From CAZFHA01 sp964518595 (GTDB lineage: Bacteria > Bacillota > Clostridia > Saccharofermentanales > Saccharofermentanaceae), in NCBI GenBank assembly GCA_964518595.1, contig CAZFHA010000004.1, positions 108,936-172,935 of the forward strand: 64,000 nucleotides of DNA, written 5' to 3'. This document shows positions 17,580 through 26,500 of the stretch, one piece after another. A program made the position numbers and the translations under genes. The notes below the pieces were generated by a model. It saw only the letters and a list, made by a program, of their open reading frames with translations. It was not told the DNA's origin and did not search any database. Position 1 is the stretch's first letter, and each line of letters starts with the position of its first letter.

Positions 17580-18173
17580 CGCTACGTCCCTTTCTACTCT
17601 AACCCTAAGGTAAACATCTGATTTATGCCATTACTCGTTCTTGACCTCAGTTGCTTATTCCCCTGATCTTCTGGACGCGCAATTTTTCATACAAAAAAAT
17701 CATCCCCGCGCATTCCGCACATAGAATCCTTTCGGCATTCTGAGAGCACTACCGCTAGCCTGTCACCCCTAAATTTTTGACAGACATCAAGCTATGCGAA
17801 TACTCTTCCCCATTGACACATTAAATTTTCTAAAACAAGAAACTACAGGCTGTCAGTTAATTTTACTCAAAGTCAGCGACCCTGACCACCCCGCGAGAAA
17901 ATCCGTCAAGCATAAGACCCGTTAACAAACTCTCTCATTAAACCAATTGAAAACCATCGGTAAAAGCGAATAGAAAAACCTATAAGATTTATTCTAAACA
18001 TGTTTAATTATACAGAGTCTTGGCGTAAAGGCAAATAGAAAAAGAAAAAATGATCTTTTATAGTGGTAAAAGGTTAAATTTATATAATCTGGAGCTAGCG
18101 TAGGGATCTTATCAACTTAGCCAACGATAGATCAGCGATCTCAAATATAATGGATAGACTATTTATATTATTG
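17580..18173. other. 594-bp gap without recognised gene; contains direct repeat copy 1
   Basis: I see no coding sequence with a ribosome-binding site on either strand. The right part contains the first copy of the ~80-bp direct repeat annotated separately (17971-18051). The left part serves as promoter region for the minus-strand gene ending at 16,377. Confidence 0.4.
17971..18051. repeat. Diverged direct repeat, copy 1
   Basis: This 81-bp stretch beginning TAGAAAAACCTATAAGAT aligns with 21188-21270. Shared blocks in the same order include AAACATG, TTATACAGAGT, GGCAAATAG and a final AAAGA/GAAAAAAT. By eye about three quarters of the positions agree. The two copies bracket the ADP-ribosyltransferase/SPFH/PH gene block. 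Confidence 0.65.
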
Positions 18174-18767
18174 TTAAGGGATATTATAAGATGCGTCCTG
18201 CTCTAGAGGGCTAAAGTAGCCCTTTATGCAATTAGGATTAACCACAGAAATCTGTATATGAGTTTTCTGTAGCAATGCTGATCCTGGAAAAATTGGTTCA
18301 CCCTCAGTAAAAACACCACGAATAGAATCAAAGGCCGGATATTTGTTGTCTTTGGTCCAAAGATGTAATTGCTCAATCACTGCGCAATCAAGCAATCGTA
18401 AAAGCACATCTTTAGAACCTTTAATTGTTTTATTTTCCGGCAAAGGCTGCCCTAAACTCTCACAGCGCGATTTTAGCAGTTCGTAGCCAGCTTTGAGCAA
18501 CTCACAGCTGGCATAATCTGTTAAATTTAGACAATGCCCTAAGTCAATAATTGCACCAACAACCGCCGGTGCTTTTATCTTTGGATGCCTTCCAGCCCAT
18601 TCACGAGCTCTTTCATAGCTATTCTCCCAAAAGTATATGCCACTACCCAGCCAATCGTAATCATTGCAACTTGCTTTTAGTTTATTTTTATTTCCGATAA
18701 CATCGTCAAAAACTTTCTGGTCACACCCATGAAATCCCAGTACTAAATTTGGTAACTTTCTATACAT
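18174..18767 (-). CDS. PARP-like ADP-ribosyltransferase-fold protein, candidate toxin
   Basis: The N-terminus of this 197-residue protein reads LVLGFHGCDQKVFDDVI, followed by YDWLGSGIYFWENSYERAREWA (about residues 37-58). This mirrors the PARP/ART pattern: a first-strand His, then LGxGIYFxE followed by a basic residue and a helix with KA/RA. AVVGAIIDLGHCLNLTD continues the fold as in related HGxD families. A 59-codon gene ends 16 bp upstream on the same strand, giving a two-gene unit like a toxin-antitoxin pair. I infer ADP-ribosylation of an unknown target. The fold is moderately secure; toxicity is speculative. Confidence 0.7.
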   Translation of the reverse strand: MYRKLPNLVLGFHGCDQKVFDDVIGNKNKLKASCNDYDWLGSGIYFWENSYERAREWAGRHPKIKAPAVVGAIIDLGHCLNLTDYASCELLKAGYELLKSRCESLGQPLPENKTIKGSKDVLLRLLDCAVIEQLHLWTKDNKYPAFDSIRGVFTEGEPIFPGSALLQKTHIQISVVNPNCIKGYFSPLEQDASYNIP

Positions 18768-18782
18768 AGAAATACCTCAGGA

Positions 18783-18962
18783 TTATGCAAAGCGTTTTCT
18801 TGTAGTGCCCTTTTTGGTAGTAACACCTGTCTCGTAAAGCGCTCTTTTGGCTTCTTTCCTTGCTTCAGCAGCTGACAGCTTTGATAGGGATTCTGTATAA
18901 GCATTCATATTTTGAATTAAATTAATCATTTCTTTGTCAGTATACTTATTGCAATATTCCAT
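18783..18962 (-). CDS. Small 59-aa protein upstream of the ADP-ribosyltransferase-like gene
   Basis: This short gene has an excellent ribosome-binding site (GGAGAGGAGGTAGG) in front of its ATG at 18962. The product starts MEYCNKYTDKEMINLIQNM, continues through a helical SLSKLSAAEARKEAKRALYETG, and ends in a basic tail (TTKKGTTRKRF). No known domain is recognised. It is very likely helical. Its position directly before the ART-like gene (16-bp gap) suggests a dedicated partner, either antitoxin or targeting factor. It is too short for default ORF cut-offs. Confidence 0.7.
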   Translation of the reverse strand: MEYCNKYTDKEMINLIQNMNAYTESLSKLSAAEARKEAKRALYETGVTTKKGTTRKRFA

Positions 18963-19025
18963 CCGTCCTACCTCCTCTCCAATATCAGCCAGTTCTAAGA
19001 AGACATTCTTTAGATATATTGAGCT

Positions 19026-19133
19026 TATAATTTTATCATAAATGATACGGCTATGGCCTAAGTATTCTTAAAAATAATCTGCTATTGTGGCAATAAACTG
19101 GTCTCTACAATGCACGTCTATGATAAAATTATA
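19026..19133. repeat. Perfect 15-bp inverted repeat with ~78-bp spacer
   Basis: TATAATTTTATCATA (19026-19040) and its exact reverse complement (19119-19133) lie between the SPFH gene stop and the start of the 59-residue gene. Each arm includes a sequence that could serve as a -10 element. It may be a paired operator or looping site for the small-protein/ART operon, or the ends of a small mobile remnant. Confidence 0.5.
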
Positions 19134-19186
19134 TTCTAAGATAGCAATCTGATTTTAAAAACACTTCTACAGATGATTCTCACCCC

Positions 19187-20299
19187 CTAGAGGCACATGA
19201 TTTCCTTCTTTTTCACATCAAATTCCGCTTGAGTAAGGATGCCGGAATCAAGTAAGTCTTTTAATTTCTTAACCGACTCAATTTGTTCCTCAAAGGTCAT
19301 AGTTGGCTTAACTTCAGCCTGACTCCCCATTGCCTGTGCCATGTTCATTCCAAAAATCATCCCACCACCATCGCCTAAGCCATTGTCTTGGATTCCTTGG
19401 GCAATTTTTTGTTGAGCTGCAATATTGGATGCTTTTAAAGAGACATCATCATAAGCCTTAAGATTCATCTTATTAGCTGAAAATTGCTTCACAAGCTCCC
19501 TAGACTCTTCAGAGAATTCAATATTTTCGACAGCTACCTTCACTACTTCGAAGCCAAAGCGAGCCTTCCAGGTACCTGCATTAAAAGAATCTTTAGCAAT
19601 TCTGTCAGAAATCTCGTTTACTAGGGAAGGCAATTGAGAAATTCTATATGCCGTAGATAAGGAGTTTAGGGCAACAGAAAAAGACTGCAAAAATTCAGCC
19701 AATATTTGTGACCGAACTTGGGTATCTGCAAAAGTATAGTACATTGTGTTAGCCGGAACGAAATTTCTAATAAAGGTTTCAGCGTCCGTTACTTTGATAG
19801 TAAAAGAACCGTAGGCGTATACCTCAAGATCAACACCATAGTACAAGTCATTATACATTTGTGCGCCGTGGGTGCCGAATTTTAAAGCTCTAATCTCTCG
19901 CAAATTCACAAAGGCCACTTGTTTTTGAGTAGCCGTAATACCGCCATAGCCAATGCGCTCCTTTACTTGGCTAAATATAGATCCACCAATTCCATCACCA
20001 TTAAAAACACTCTTCGTTCCATCTTGGTATTCATAGCCCCCAGGAGTGGTAATAACATTTTCAATTCCTGATTGGCTAAAAATAAAAGCCGCCGTATTCT
20101 CTGGAACAAAAATCTTCGAACCATTGGAGATTACACCACTCGTTCCAGAAGTATTAACTCCACGCCCACCGCTGGTAGTTTTTAAAAAGCCAGGAACCAC
20201 CACTGAAAATTCATCAAATTCCTCTGCCGTAATAATTTCTTTCCACTGATCACTAAAAGTCCCGCCAACTGAATCGGTAAGTGCCCTCAAAATACCCAT
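19187..20299 (-). CDS. SPFH (YdjI/virion-core-like) protein with C-terminal SHOCT domain
   Basis: The N-terminal 220 residues of this ~370-residue protein carry an SPFH-type fold (VPENTAAFIFSQSGIENVITTPGGYEYQDG, KQVAFVNLREIRALKFGTHG, DLEVYAYGSFTIKVTDAETFIRNFV). Such proteins are annotated virion core protein or YdjI-like. A helical stretch with FSANKMNLKAYDD follows. The last ~40 residues are a SHOCT motif (EQIESVKKLKDLLDSGILTQAEFDVKKKEIM). I chose ATG 20299 because GGGAGG stands 9 bp before it; an in-frame TTG 6 bp upstream is too close. It lies next to a PH/zinc-ribbon gene, a recurring pairing. It probably scaffolds a membrane or protein assembly. Confidence 0.85.
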   Translation of the reverse strand: MGILRALTDSVGGTFSDQWKEIITAEEFDEFSVVVPGFLKTTSGGRGVNTSGTSGVISNGSKIFVPENTAAFIFSQSGIENVITTPGGYEYQDGTKSVFNGDGIGGSIFSQVKERIGYGGITATQKQVAFVNLREIRALKFGTHGAQMYNDLYYGVDLEVYAYGSFTIKVTDAETFIRNFVPANTMYYTFADTQVRSQILAEFLQSFSVALNSLSTAYRISQLPSLVNEISDRIAKDSFNAGTWKARFGFEVVKVAVENIEFSEESRELVKQFSANKMNLKAYDDVSLKASNIAAQQKIAQGIQDNGLGDGGGMIFGMNMAQAMGSQAEVKPTMTFEEQIESVKKLKDLLDSGILTQAEFDVKKKEIMCL

Positions 20300-20313
20300 G
20301 TTCAAAATCCTCC

Positions 20314-20904
20314 CTATCCTAACGTTTGTTCTGTATCACAATAATGGCAAGTAATTTTCTGGCTTGATCCACCTGTAAGGGGTGCTCTGCAAGAGACACA
20401 CTTTTTGGTCAAATTGACTTCCGTAACTGCCTTTGAATCAGCTTTAGTCTTCATTCCGAAGGTACCCTTAAAAACATCAATTGTGCTTTTAAAAGTCTCA
20501 GCTACCACTTCAGTACCTGGAATGACCGCACGCTCTGCCGGAGTAAACTCTGCGGCTTTACCCGTTAAAAGCTGGCTAATATTATCAATCCAGTTCATTG
20601 CTTCTTTTTTCTTTTCAAAACCAAAAGTCTCCTGCGAATGTAGAAAAAACACCTCAATTTGCGGACTACCATTCCTTTGCTTACCCAGCTTCACTTGAGC
20701 CTGTCCGTTAAAAATCTTAATCTGTTTAATGGGAAAGGTTTGAACACTCTTATTGTTGCCAAAAATGCCTTTCGATGCAATTAAAACAATATGTAAGTTT
20801 GTTAAAAGCAGCTCAGCAAAACTATTTGATTTTGAATTACAATGTACCACTCGATCAGCCTTCAGTATTAAAGATTCATTTGGTTTCAGATTGTAAGCAG
20901 ACAT
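20314..20904 (-). CDS. PH-like domain protein with C-terminal zinc ribbon
   Basis: The start at ATG 20904 is fixed by GGGAGG at proper spacing. The frame stays open upstream to 21075, which also has a weak site (GAAGGA), but that extension adds no domain. The ~196-residue product begins MSAYNLKPNESLILKADRVVH. A PH-like/GRAM-type domain follows (LLLTNLHIVLIASKG... IKIFNGQAQVKLG... EVFFLHSQETFGFEKKKEAMNWIDNI). The end is a zinc ribbon with CVSCRAPL and CHYCDTEQ. It ends 14 bp before the SPFH gene. It may dock to membranes or to the SPFH assembly. Function unknown. Confidence 0.75.
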   Translation of the reverse strand: MSAYNLKPNESLILKADRVVHCNSKSNSFAELLLTNLHIVLIASKGIFGNNKSVQTFPIKQIKIFNGQAQVKLGKQRNGSPQIEVFFLHSQETFGFEKKKEAMNWIDNISQLLTGKAAEFTPAERAVIPGTEVVAETFKSTIDVFKGTFGMKTKADSKAVTEVNLTKKCVSCRAPLTGGSSQKITCHYCDTEQTLG

Positions 20905-21187
20905 ATTAACCTCCCAAAAATATGATTCCTTTTGTGGTCTTGTCAGGAAATCATGAATATCTATTGCCCAAAGCATCCCTCTCCTCGCATCATCAATTAA
21001 AAGATGATTTAAGGTTGGCAATGCCTTCAACCCAACAAATAATTTGTTTGCCTTTATGAAATTACCGGCTGTCATTTTTTCCTTCAGAAACAGAACTTAT
21101 GTCATGTCATGGAAGACGAATACCATGTATCCCTCATTGGAATTAGGCATTCGCCAAGAATTAACTCTAAGTATACTTGTAGATAGA

Positions 21188-21270
21188 TAGAAAAATCTAC
21201 AAGATATTCTTGAAACATGCTTTATTATACAGAGTATTACTCCAATGGCAAATAGGCAAAGAGAAAAAAT
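21188..21270. repeat. Diverged direct repeat, copy 2
   Basis: This is the right copy of the repeat described at 17971-18051, beginning TAGAAAAATCTACAAGATA. It lies in the 21,076-21,500 gap upstream of the GNAT gene and downstream of the promoter of the PH gene. The open frame running through it (21210-21446) has no ribosome-binding site and is not accepted as a gene. Nothing else is seen in this gap. Confidence 0.65.
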
Positions 21271-21500
21271 TTGCATTTTTGAAGATAACCTATAATTTTC
21301 TCTGTTCTAATATAGACCTTATAACAATTGACGTATTAAATAATATTCTGTATATTGATGAAACATTTCTCTATTACAACATCATGGCAATGACACAAGA
21401 ACATACTGATGATAGAGATGCCAATCAAGTTAACCAGCTAAAATAATTCCAAGTCCGAAGGCAGCTATTAGCTAAATGCAAGAAAGTAGTGCTAGATAAG

Positions 21501-21977
21501 ATGCAATACATCATCCGCCCACTCGCTGAATCAGAATATCCTCTCCTAAAAGACTTCCTCTATGAGTGTATATTTGTACCGCCGGGCGCTACCCCACCTG
21601 ACAAGAGTATTCTTCAACAGCTTGAATTACAGGTCTATATCGATGGCTTTGGCCGTCAGCCAGAGGACTACTGCCTGGTTGCGGAAAGTGATCAACAGCT
21701 TATTGGAGCAGCCTGGGTTCGTATCATGGAGGATTATGGCCATGTTGACCAGAAGACCCCCTCCTTAGCTCTCTCTGTCTTTAAGTCCTATCGTGGTCAA
21801 GGGGTAGGAACAGCCCTGATGAAAGAACTACTTAAAGACTTGAAAGCCAAGGGCTATGAGCAGACATCCCTTGCTGTTCAGAAGGCTAATTATGCCTGTA
21901 AAATGTACCAGTCTCTAGGGTACGAGATTGTTAGAGAAAAGGACAAAGAGTTCATTATGGTAAAGAAGCTAGGCTAG
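21501..21977 (+). CDS. GNAT-family N-acetyltransferase
   Basis: This ~158-residue protein starts MQYIIRPLAESEYPLLKDFL. It has the acetyl-CoA loop in VFKSYRGQGVGTALMKELL (about residue 95), preceded by the beta-4 strand SLALSVF, and YACKMYQSLGYEIVREK near the C-terminus, all standard for GNAT enzymes. A GTG 12 bp upstream is in frame, but the ATG fits the family better. The substrate is unknown. A 64-bp fragment of this gene recurs at 23421-23484, showing local duplication. Confidence 0.88.
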   Translation: MQYIIRPLAESEYPLLKDFLYECIFVPPGATPPDKSILQQLELQVYIDGFGRQPEDYCLVAESDQQLIGAAWVRIMEDYGHVDQKTPSLALSVFKSYRGQGVGTALMKELLKDLKAKGYEQTSLAVQKANYACKMYQSLGYEIVREKDKEFIMVKKLG

Positions 21978-22097
21978 CGCTTATTAGAAAATCGTTTTTG
22001 GGTCAATTTATCCTCTGGATAGCAGGACATAAATGATAGTATTAGTAGTGCATAAAGAAGAGTGAAAACAGTCCATACACTCTATGGGAGAAGACAG

Positions 22098-22445
22098 ATG
22101 AAAGACTTGATACTTCAGTACGAGAAGGATTTTTTTAGTGCACAATTTTGTAGAAACAAGGCAAATCTAGAAAGCCGCTTTTCAAAAGATTTTTTCGAAT
22201 ACGGAAAATCTGGTTTAGTTTACAGTAGGTCATTAGCAATTGATTCCCTTATGAGCCTGTCTAAGGATAGGCCCATAGAGATAGCAAACTTTGAAATAGC
22301 AGAATTAAGTGAAGGTATTATAATCGCACATTATGTTACCCATGATGCGGATGATAATTCTTATGCCCTCAGGACGTCCTTATGGAGAATTGAAGAAGGT
22401 CATTGGAAAATCTATTTCCACCAAGGTACAAAACACTGTAAGTAA
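22098..22445 (+). CDS. DUF4440/NTF2-like protein
   Basis: This 115-residue alpha+beta protein has the NTF2-like order. A helix with QYEKDFFSAQFCRNKANLESRFSKDFFEYGKSG comes first. Beta strands follow (IEIANFEIAELSEGIIIAHYVTHDA, YALRTSLWRIEEGHWKIYFHQGTK), and the WRIEEGHWKIYFHQGT ending is typical of DUF4440. GGGAGAAG precedes the ATG at 22098. It follows GNAT. Its 3' part and downstream DNA recur as a frameshifted remnant near 33.85 kb. The precise role is unknown. Confidence 0.8.
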   Translation: MKDLILQYEKDFFSAQFCRNKANLESRFSKDFFEYGKSGLVYSRSLAIDSLMSLSKDRPIEIANFEIAELSEGIIIAHYVTHDADDNSYALRTSLWRIEEGHWKIYFHQGTKHCK

Positions 22446-22522
22446 TCCTACAATCCACCAAAAAAATCTATTGATTATCGAGCCTAGTAGGGGATTAAGC
22501 ATAGCCTCTCCGGCAATCCCCA
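22420..22522 (-). pseudogene. 3' remnant of a DUF6518-like membrane-protein gene
   Basis: Read on the minus strand this stretch encodes GIAGEAMLNPLLGSIINRFF, nearly the same as the C-terminus GIAGGVMLNPLLGSLINRFL of the intact gene at 33,889-34,590. The rest of the gene is missing here, replaced by DNA leading to the PHP gene. It overlaps the 3' end of the DUF4440 gene on the other strand, as in the second locus. Confidence 0.75.
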
Positions 22523-22584
22523 ATAGGTTTCAAGATTTTTTAGTGAGTACTTGCCAATTTCAGGTTAAAAATGGGAGGGATTTT

Positions 22585-23418
22585 ATGTTTGCAGATTTAC
22601 ATATTCACACACAATTTTCTGATGGAACGCTAAAACCCGAAGAAGTTGTAGAAAAAGCCAAAAGACTTGCTATAGAAATAATCTCAATTTGCGACCACAA
22701 CACTTTGGAAGCATATCGATCATTAAAGCAGTTATGTAGAAACAATAATTTAAAGCTTATAAACGGTGTTGAAATTGATTGTATGATGGGGAATCATTAT
22801 CTTCATGTGTTGGGTTATGGTTTTGATTTACACAATTCCCAACTCAATGAAATGCTACTAGATTGCAAAACAAAAATGAATTCTTCAAATGAGCTCGTTA
22901 TTAAAAATATGATTGCCGATTATCCCATTGACTTAGGAGATTTTAATGAGTGGGTTTCACCACCAGAGATAGGCGGATATAAAAATTCAAATTATCTTTT
23001 GGATAAAGGTATAATAAAAAATATAGACGATTATTTCCCCCTGCATAAAAAATTCGGTGTATCAATAGAATCAATTGGTTTACCTAAGTTAGCAGATGTA
23101 TGCAAAATTGTTAAGTCAGCAGGCGGTTTTCCTATTTTAGCGCATCCAGGAAACTGGTGGAGTGAAATTTCGGAAAATTTTAACGAAATTTTAAATGAAA
23201 TCCATGATAGTGGTATTTCTGGAATTGAATGTTTTTATCCATCTCACAGCGAAAAACTTACAAAGATTTGTGTTGATTTTTGCAATGATAATAATTTGTT
23301 AATTACTGCTGGTTCTGACGAACATGGAGAATTTAACAAAGTCATAAATGGTGTTACTTATGAAATTGGCGAAATTACGGTTGATACAGGAAAACTTAAT
23401 TTGAGAGGGTTGGTATGA
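22585..23418 (+). CDS. PHP-domain phosphoesterase
   Basis: GGGAGGGA before ATG 22585 sets the start; the open frame continues upstream only as antisense of duplicated DNA. The 277-residue product has all PHP metal motifs: DLHIHTQFSDG at the N-terminus, ICDHNT, NGVEIDC, a His in HYLHVLGYGFD, ILAHPGNW, and AGSDEHGE near the end. Such proteins hydrolyse phosphoesters (histidinol phosphate, nucleotides such as pAp) with two or three metals. The gene is visibly more A+T-rich than its neighbours and sits exactly between two broken duplicate segments, so recent acquisition is likely. Confidence 0.88.
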   Translation: MFADLHIHTQFSDGTLKPEEVVEKAKRLAIEIISICDHNTLEAYRSLKQLCRNNNLKLINGVEIDCMMGNHYLHVLGYGFDLHNSQLNEMLLDCKTKMNSSNELVIKNMIADYPIDLGDFNEWVSPPEIGGYKNSNYLLDKGIIKNIDDYFPLHKKFGVSIESIGLPKLADVCKIVKSAGGFPILAHPGNWWSEISENFNEILNEIHDSGISGIECFYPSHSEKLTKICVDFCNDNNLLITAGSDEHGEFNKVINGVTYEIGEITVDTGKLNLRGLV

Positions 23419-23420
23419 TA

Positions 23421-23484
23421 TGCCTGGTTGCGGAAAGTGATCAACGGCTCATTGGAGCAGCTTGGGTTCGTATCATGAAGGATT
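23421..23484 (+). pseudogene. 64-bp fragment of the GNAT gene
   Basis: Only four mismatches separate this stretch from 21672-21735 inside the GNAT gene. It still encodes CLVAESDQRLIGAAWVRIMKD but has no start and stops shortly after. It directly follows the PHP stop codon, marking a recombination breakpoint. An inverted repeat (GGATTCAA ... TTGAATCC) just after it may act as a terminator between the convergent genes. Confidence 0.85.
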
Positions 23485-23550
23485 CAACCAGTTAAACCGA
23501 TTGAATCCCCAAGCCTCTTTTACCCGATTTTTTGCGTCAGTAGAGCGTAC

Positions 23551-26500
23551 TTATTGCCCTAGGCAAACACGAATTTGGCTGATGCCCTTCCCCTCAAAAA
23601 CACCGCGACTTTGTTCCGCTGACAGAGTTAAGGAGCTCTGGCGACTAACCCTACCAGCATCATCCATAATCTCAACCGCCGACAGATCAGCTTTAGTATA
23701 GATCACAGGGACTCGGCAAAGAGTGAAGGCCAGAGAGTTTGCCGGAAGACACAGCTCCTGATGTAGGCCATCCCTATTGTAATAGCCAAAGACTAGAGGC
23801 TCTTGGTTGAATTCTTTGTCCTCTAGGAAAAAGGGATGGAAACTGATTTGTCCTTTTTGGATAATAACCCCCAGTTCCCGCCTCCGAGCAATAATGCTTT
23901 CCTTTACCTGTCCTGTCATTCCCGGCTGTTCAGCCTTGCCTGTAAAGGAAGTGTGCGAGTAAGGCTCCAGGGGGAAGGTCCCCACTTGCTGCGCTGGTTT
24001 TTGATAAATAAATCCGGCTGCAATTTTACGGTATAGGGCCAGCAGCTCTGTGGCCGTAGTGCCTACGCCATTAGTGAGATACTCTTTTTCCAATTGGTCT
24101 TGGACAGCCAATAGGAGCTTGGCGTTTTGATGCCAGTAGATGCAGCCGATCCCCTCATACTTGTACATCACCTGTGCTCGCCCCACAAATTGATTGTGCT
24201 GAAAGAGCGCCTCATAGGCCGCCAAGATTTGTGCCTGTTCTTGGGCATTGTAGGAGGAGTCAATAAGTGCTTTTTCCAGTTGATTTTTAGTGGTCATTTC
24301 AGCCGAAAAGTGAAGCATTCCATTAATGTCTTTTTGGAGGATTCTATTGTCCGCCTTCATCTCCACAGATAAATGCTCCCCTAGCCGGTTGCGCTCCAGA
24401 AAGCTTGGAGCCTTGCGAAGGGGATACAAATAGAAGCTTTGCTGATCCAGGGCATACAGGGGACTTTGGTAGAGTTCTTCCAGTAGCGTTACTGTACCCT
24501 TCGGTGTGACAAATCCGGAGCTGATAACTGCCGACTGGCCTTCCAGCATCTTTGCCATGGGGTGAACCGACAGTTCTTCTCCCAATAATGAATAGGAATG
24601 GTATAGTCCATCCTGCTGATTGCGGTCAAGAGTCAGAGCGATCACGGGCATGACACGATTAATTAAAGTAAGTAGCAAATCCACCGAGGTAGAAACCTTG
24701 ACCGAGAGTCCTTGCTGATAGAGTTTTTCCCGATAGTCACTATAGGCCTGTCCAAGACAATTAAAGAAAGTTCTTTTTTCTTGCTGGCTTTCATAGGGCT
24801 TATGACTGTATATGTCAATAATTCGATTGGTCCATTCAACCACCTCTAAAGAGACCTGAATCTCTTCTGGGGACTGCTGCAAATGGCGCTGCAAAAACTG
24901 CAGGTATTCATATAGCTGCATGGTTGTGACTAAGGATAAGCCAATGCCGACAATACCATTATTGGCGTCATTCCATTCCGGCCGCTGTGTATTCATCCAA
25001 ATGCCTCCTTCTGGAAGTAGATTGGAGAGCTTGGCCAATATGGGAACCAGTAATTTTTCCAGCAGGCTAACTTGGTAAATTTCGCCATTTTGGTGAATTA
25101 ATTTACCGTCACTGCCCAGTTCTGCCGCCTCTTGAAGCAGGGCTTTTTCCTTCTGGTGATTATAGAAAATGGTGTTTTTGCTATCAGCCAGAAGCTTATC
25201 ATAAGGCAGGAGTTCATAGGGTAAATTGGCATAGCAATAAATGTCCAGAGCGATATGTTCCCTTAGCCAACCGGGATAATGAGCTTCCAGTTGTTTAAGC
25301 AGTTTGGCAAGATAAATGATCTGGTGATCGCCCCAATAGCCAAAGCCACTGAAAGGGTTATCTGGCTCTAGCCGTTCCCAATCAATACCTTCATGATTGA
25401 TTCGGTAAGGGTTATAGCCGTCTGCCGTGGAGGCATTAAGAAACTTCGTTACAAAGTTTTCTAAATAGGGCGGATAGGAAAGCCCCAGCGCCTCCCAGTT
25501 TTGAAAAATATCCCGCCAGTTTCCCTCATAATTATAGATCCAACCTCCGGCCTCATCCTGAGTGTGAATGTCAAACTGGTTCCAAGGGCGTGAAGGATCT
25601 CCATGTCGGCGGGAGAAGGCTAAGGGCAAGTACTCTAATACCAAACGATAAAGGGTAGAGTTATTCTTTGCCGCTGCTTTAGCTTCGAAAATAGTACTGC
25701 AAGCCTTTAAGGGTGCCAAGACTCCCGGCTGCTGGCTAATAACTTTATTCCGGTATTGTAAATGTTTCACGAAAGCATCAAACTCAAATTGATAGCCATG
25801 GGGGAAAAATCCCCCCCGCATTGTGTTATAGAGAGTGTTCAGAGCGTGATGATATTGAACAGATTGGTTGCCCACACATTGAAGTCCATCGCAGGCGCCA
25901 ATAATTTTGCCTAACTTTGCCTGGCTCTGCTTCAGCTCTTCCCAGAGAAAATTATAATCTTGGGCAGCCAGTAAATTCTCAAGTCTTGCAATGTCGGCGT
26001 GATCGTAGGCCACGTCTAAGACCAGAGCCCAAGATAACTGCTCACCTGCCGCTAGACCATATTCTTCGTAGGTGAGATAAGCGGTTTTAACGCCGGTAGC
26101 AATATTTTCCGGAGTAGGTGCGAGACCATAATAAAAGGGATTGATCTGTTGCGAAGATAAGAGGCTTGTCTGGTTCTTTGCTCTTGTAGACCAGGCTACA
26201 TTAGCCCGCAAAATCTCGATGGGATTAGGAGTATCGTTAATTTTGGTAGTGAGGGAATAAACCGCCAGCGAAGATTGATCCGCCATCTCGGCACTTTTAT
26301 AGGCGTCCACCAGACAACTGAGACGTTCTTGCATCCGCGGGTCTACCCCCCAGGGCAGAATATTTTCTAAGCCATCCAAAATCCGCAAATTTTTCGGCTG
26401 AGCATCAAGGTTCTCCAGTTCTACCCGGCGAACAAAGCCATAGTGATCCGAAGTCAGCCACTCATAGCGAAAGGCCAGACCTAATACATGATTAATCTCC

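Noticed and set aside
20905..21075. N-terminal extension of the PH/zinc-ribbon gene
   Set aside because: A strong GGGAGG site and the family-like start at 20904 argue against it, although a weak site before 21075 exists.
21210..21446. 78-codon open frame on the plus strand in the direct repeat
   Set aside because: It starts inside the diverged repeat with no ribosome-binding site, and the other repeat copy does not keep the frame.
22333..22584. N-terminal extension of the PHP gene
   Set aside because: The extension lies in duplicated DNA overlapping DUF4440 and the antisense membrane-gene remnant; GGGAGGGA points to 22585.
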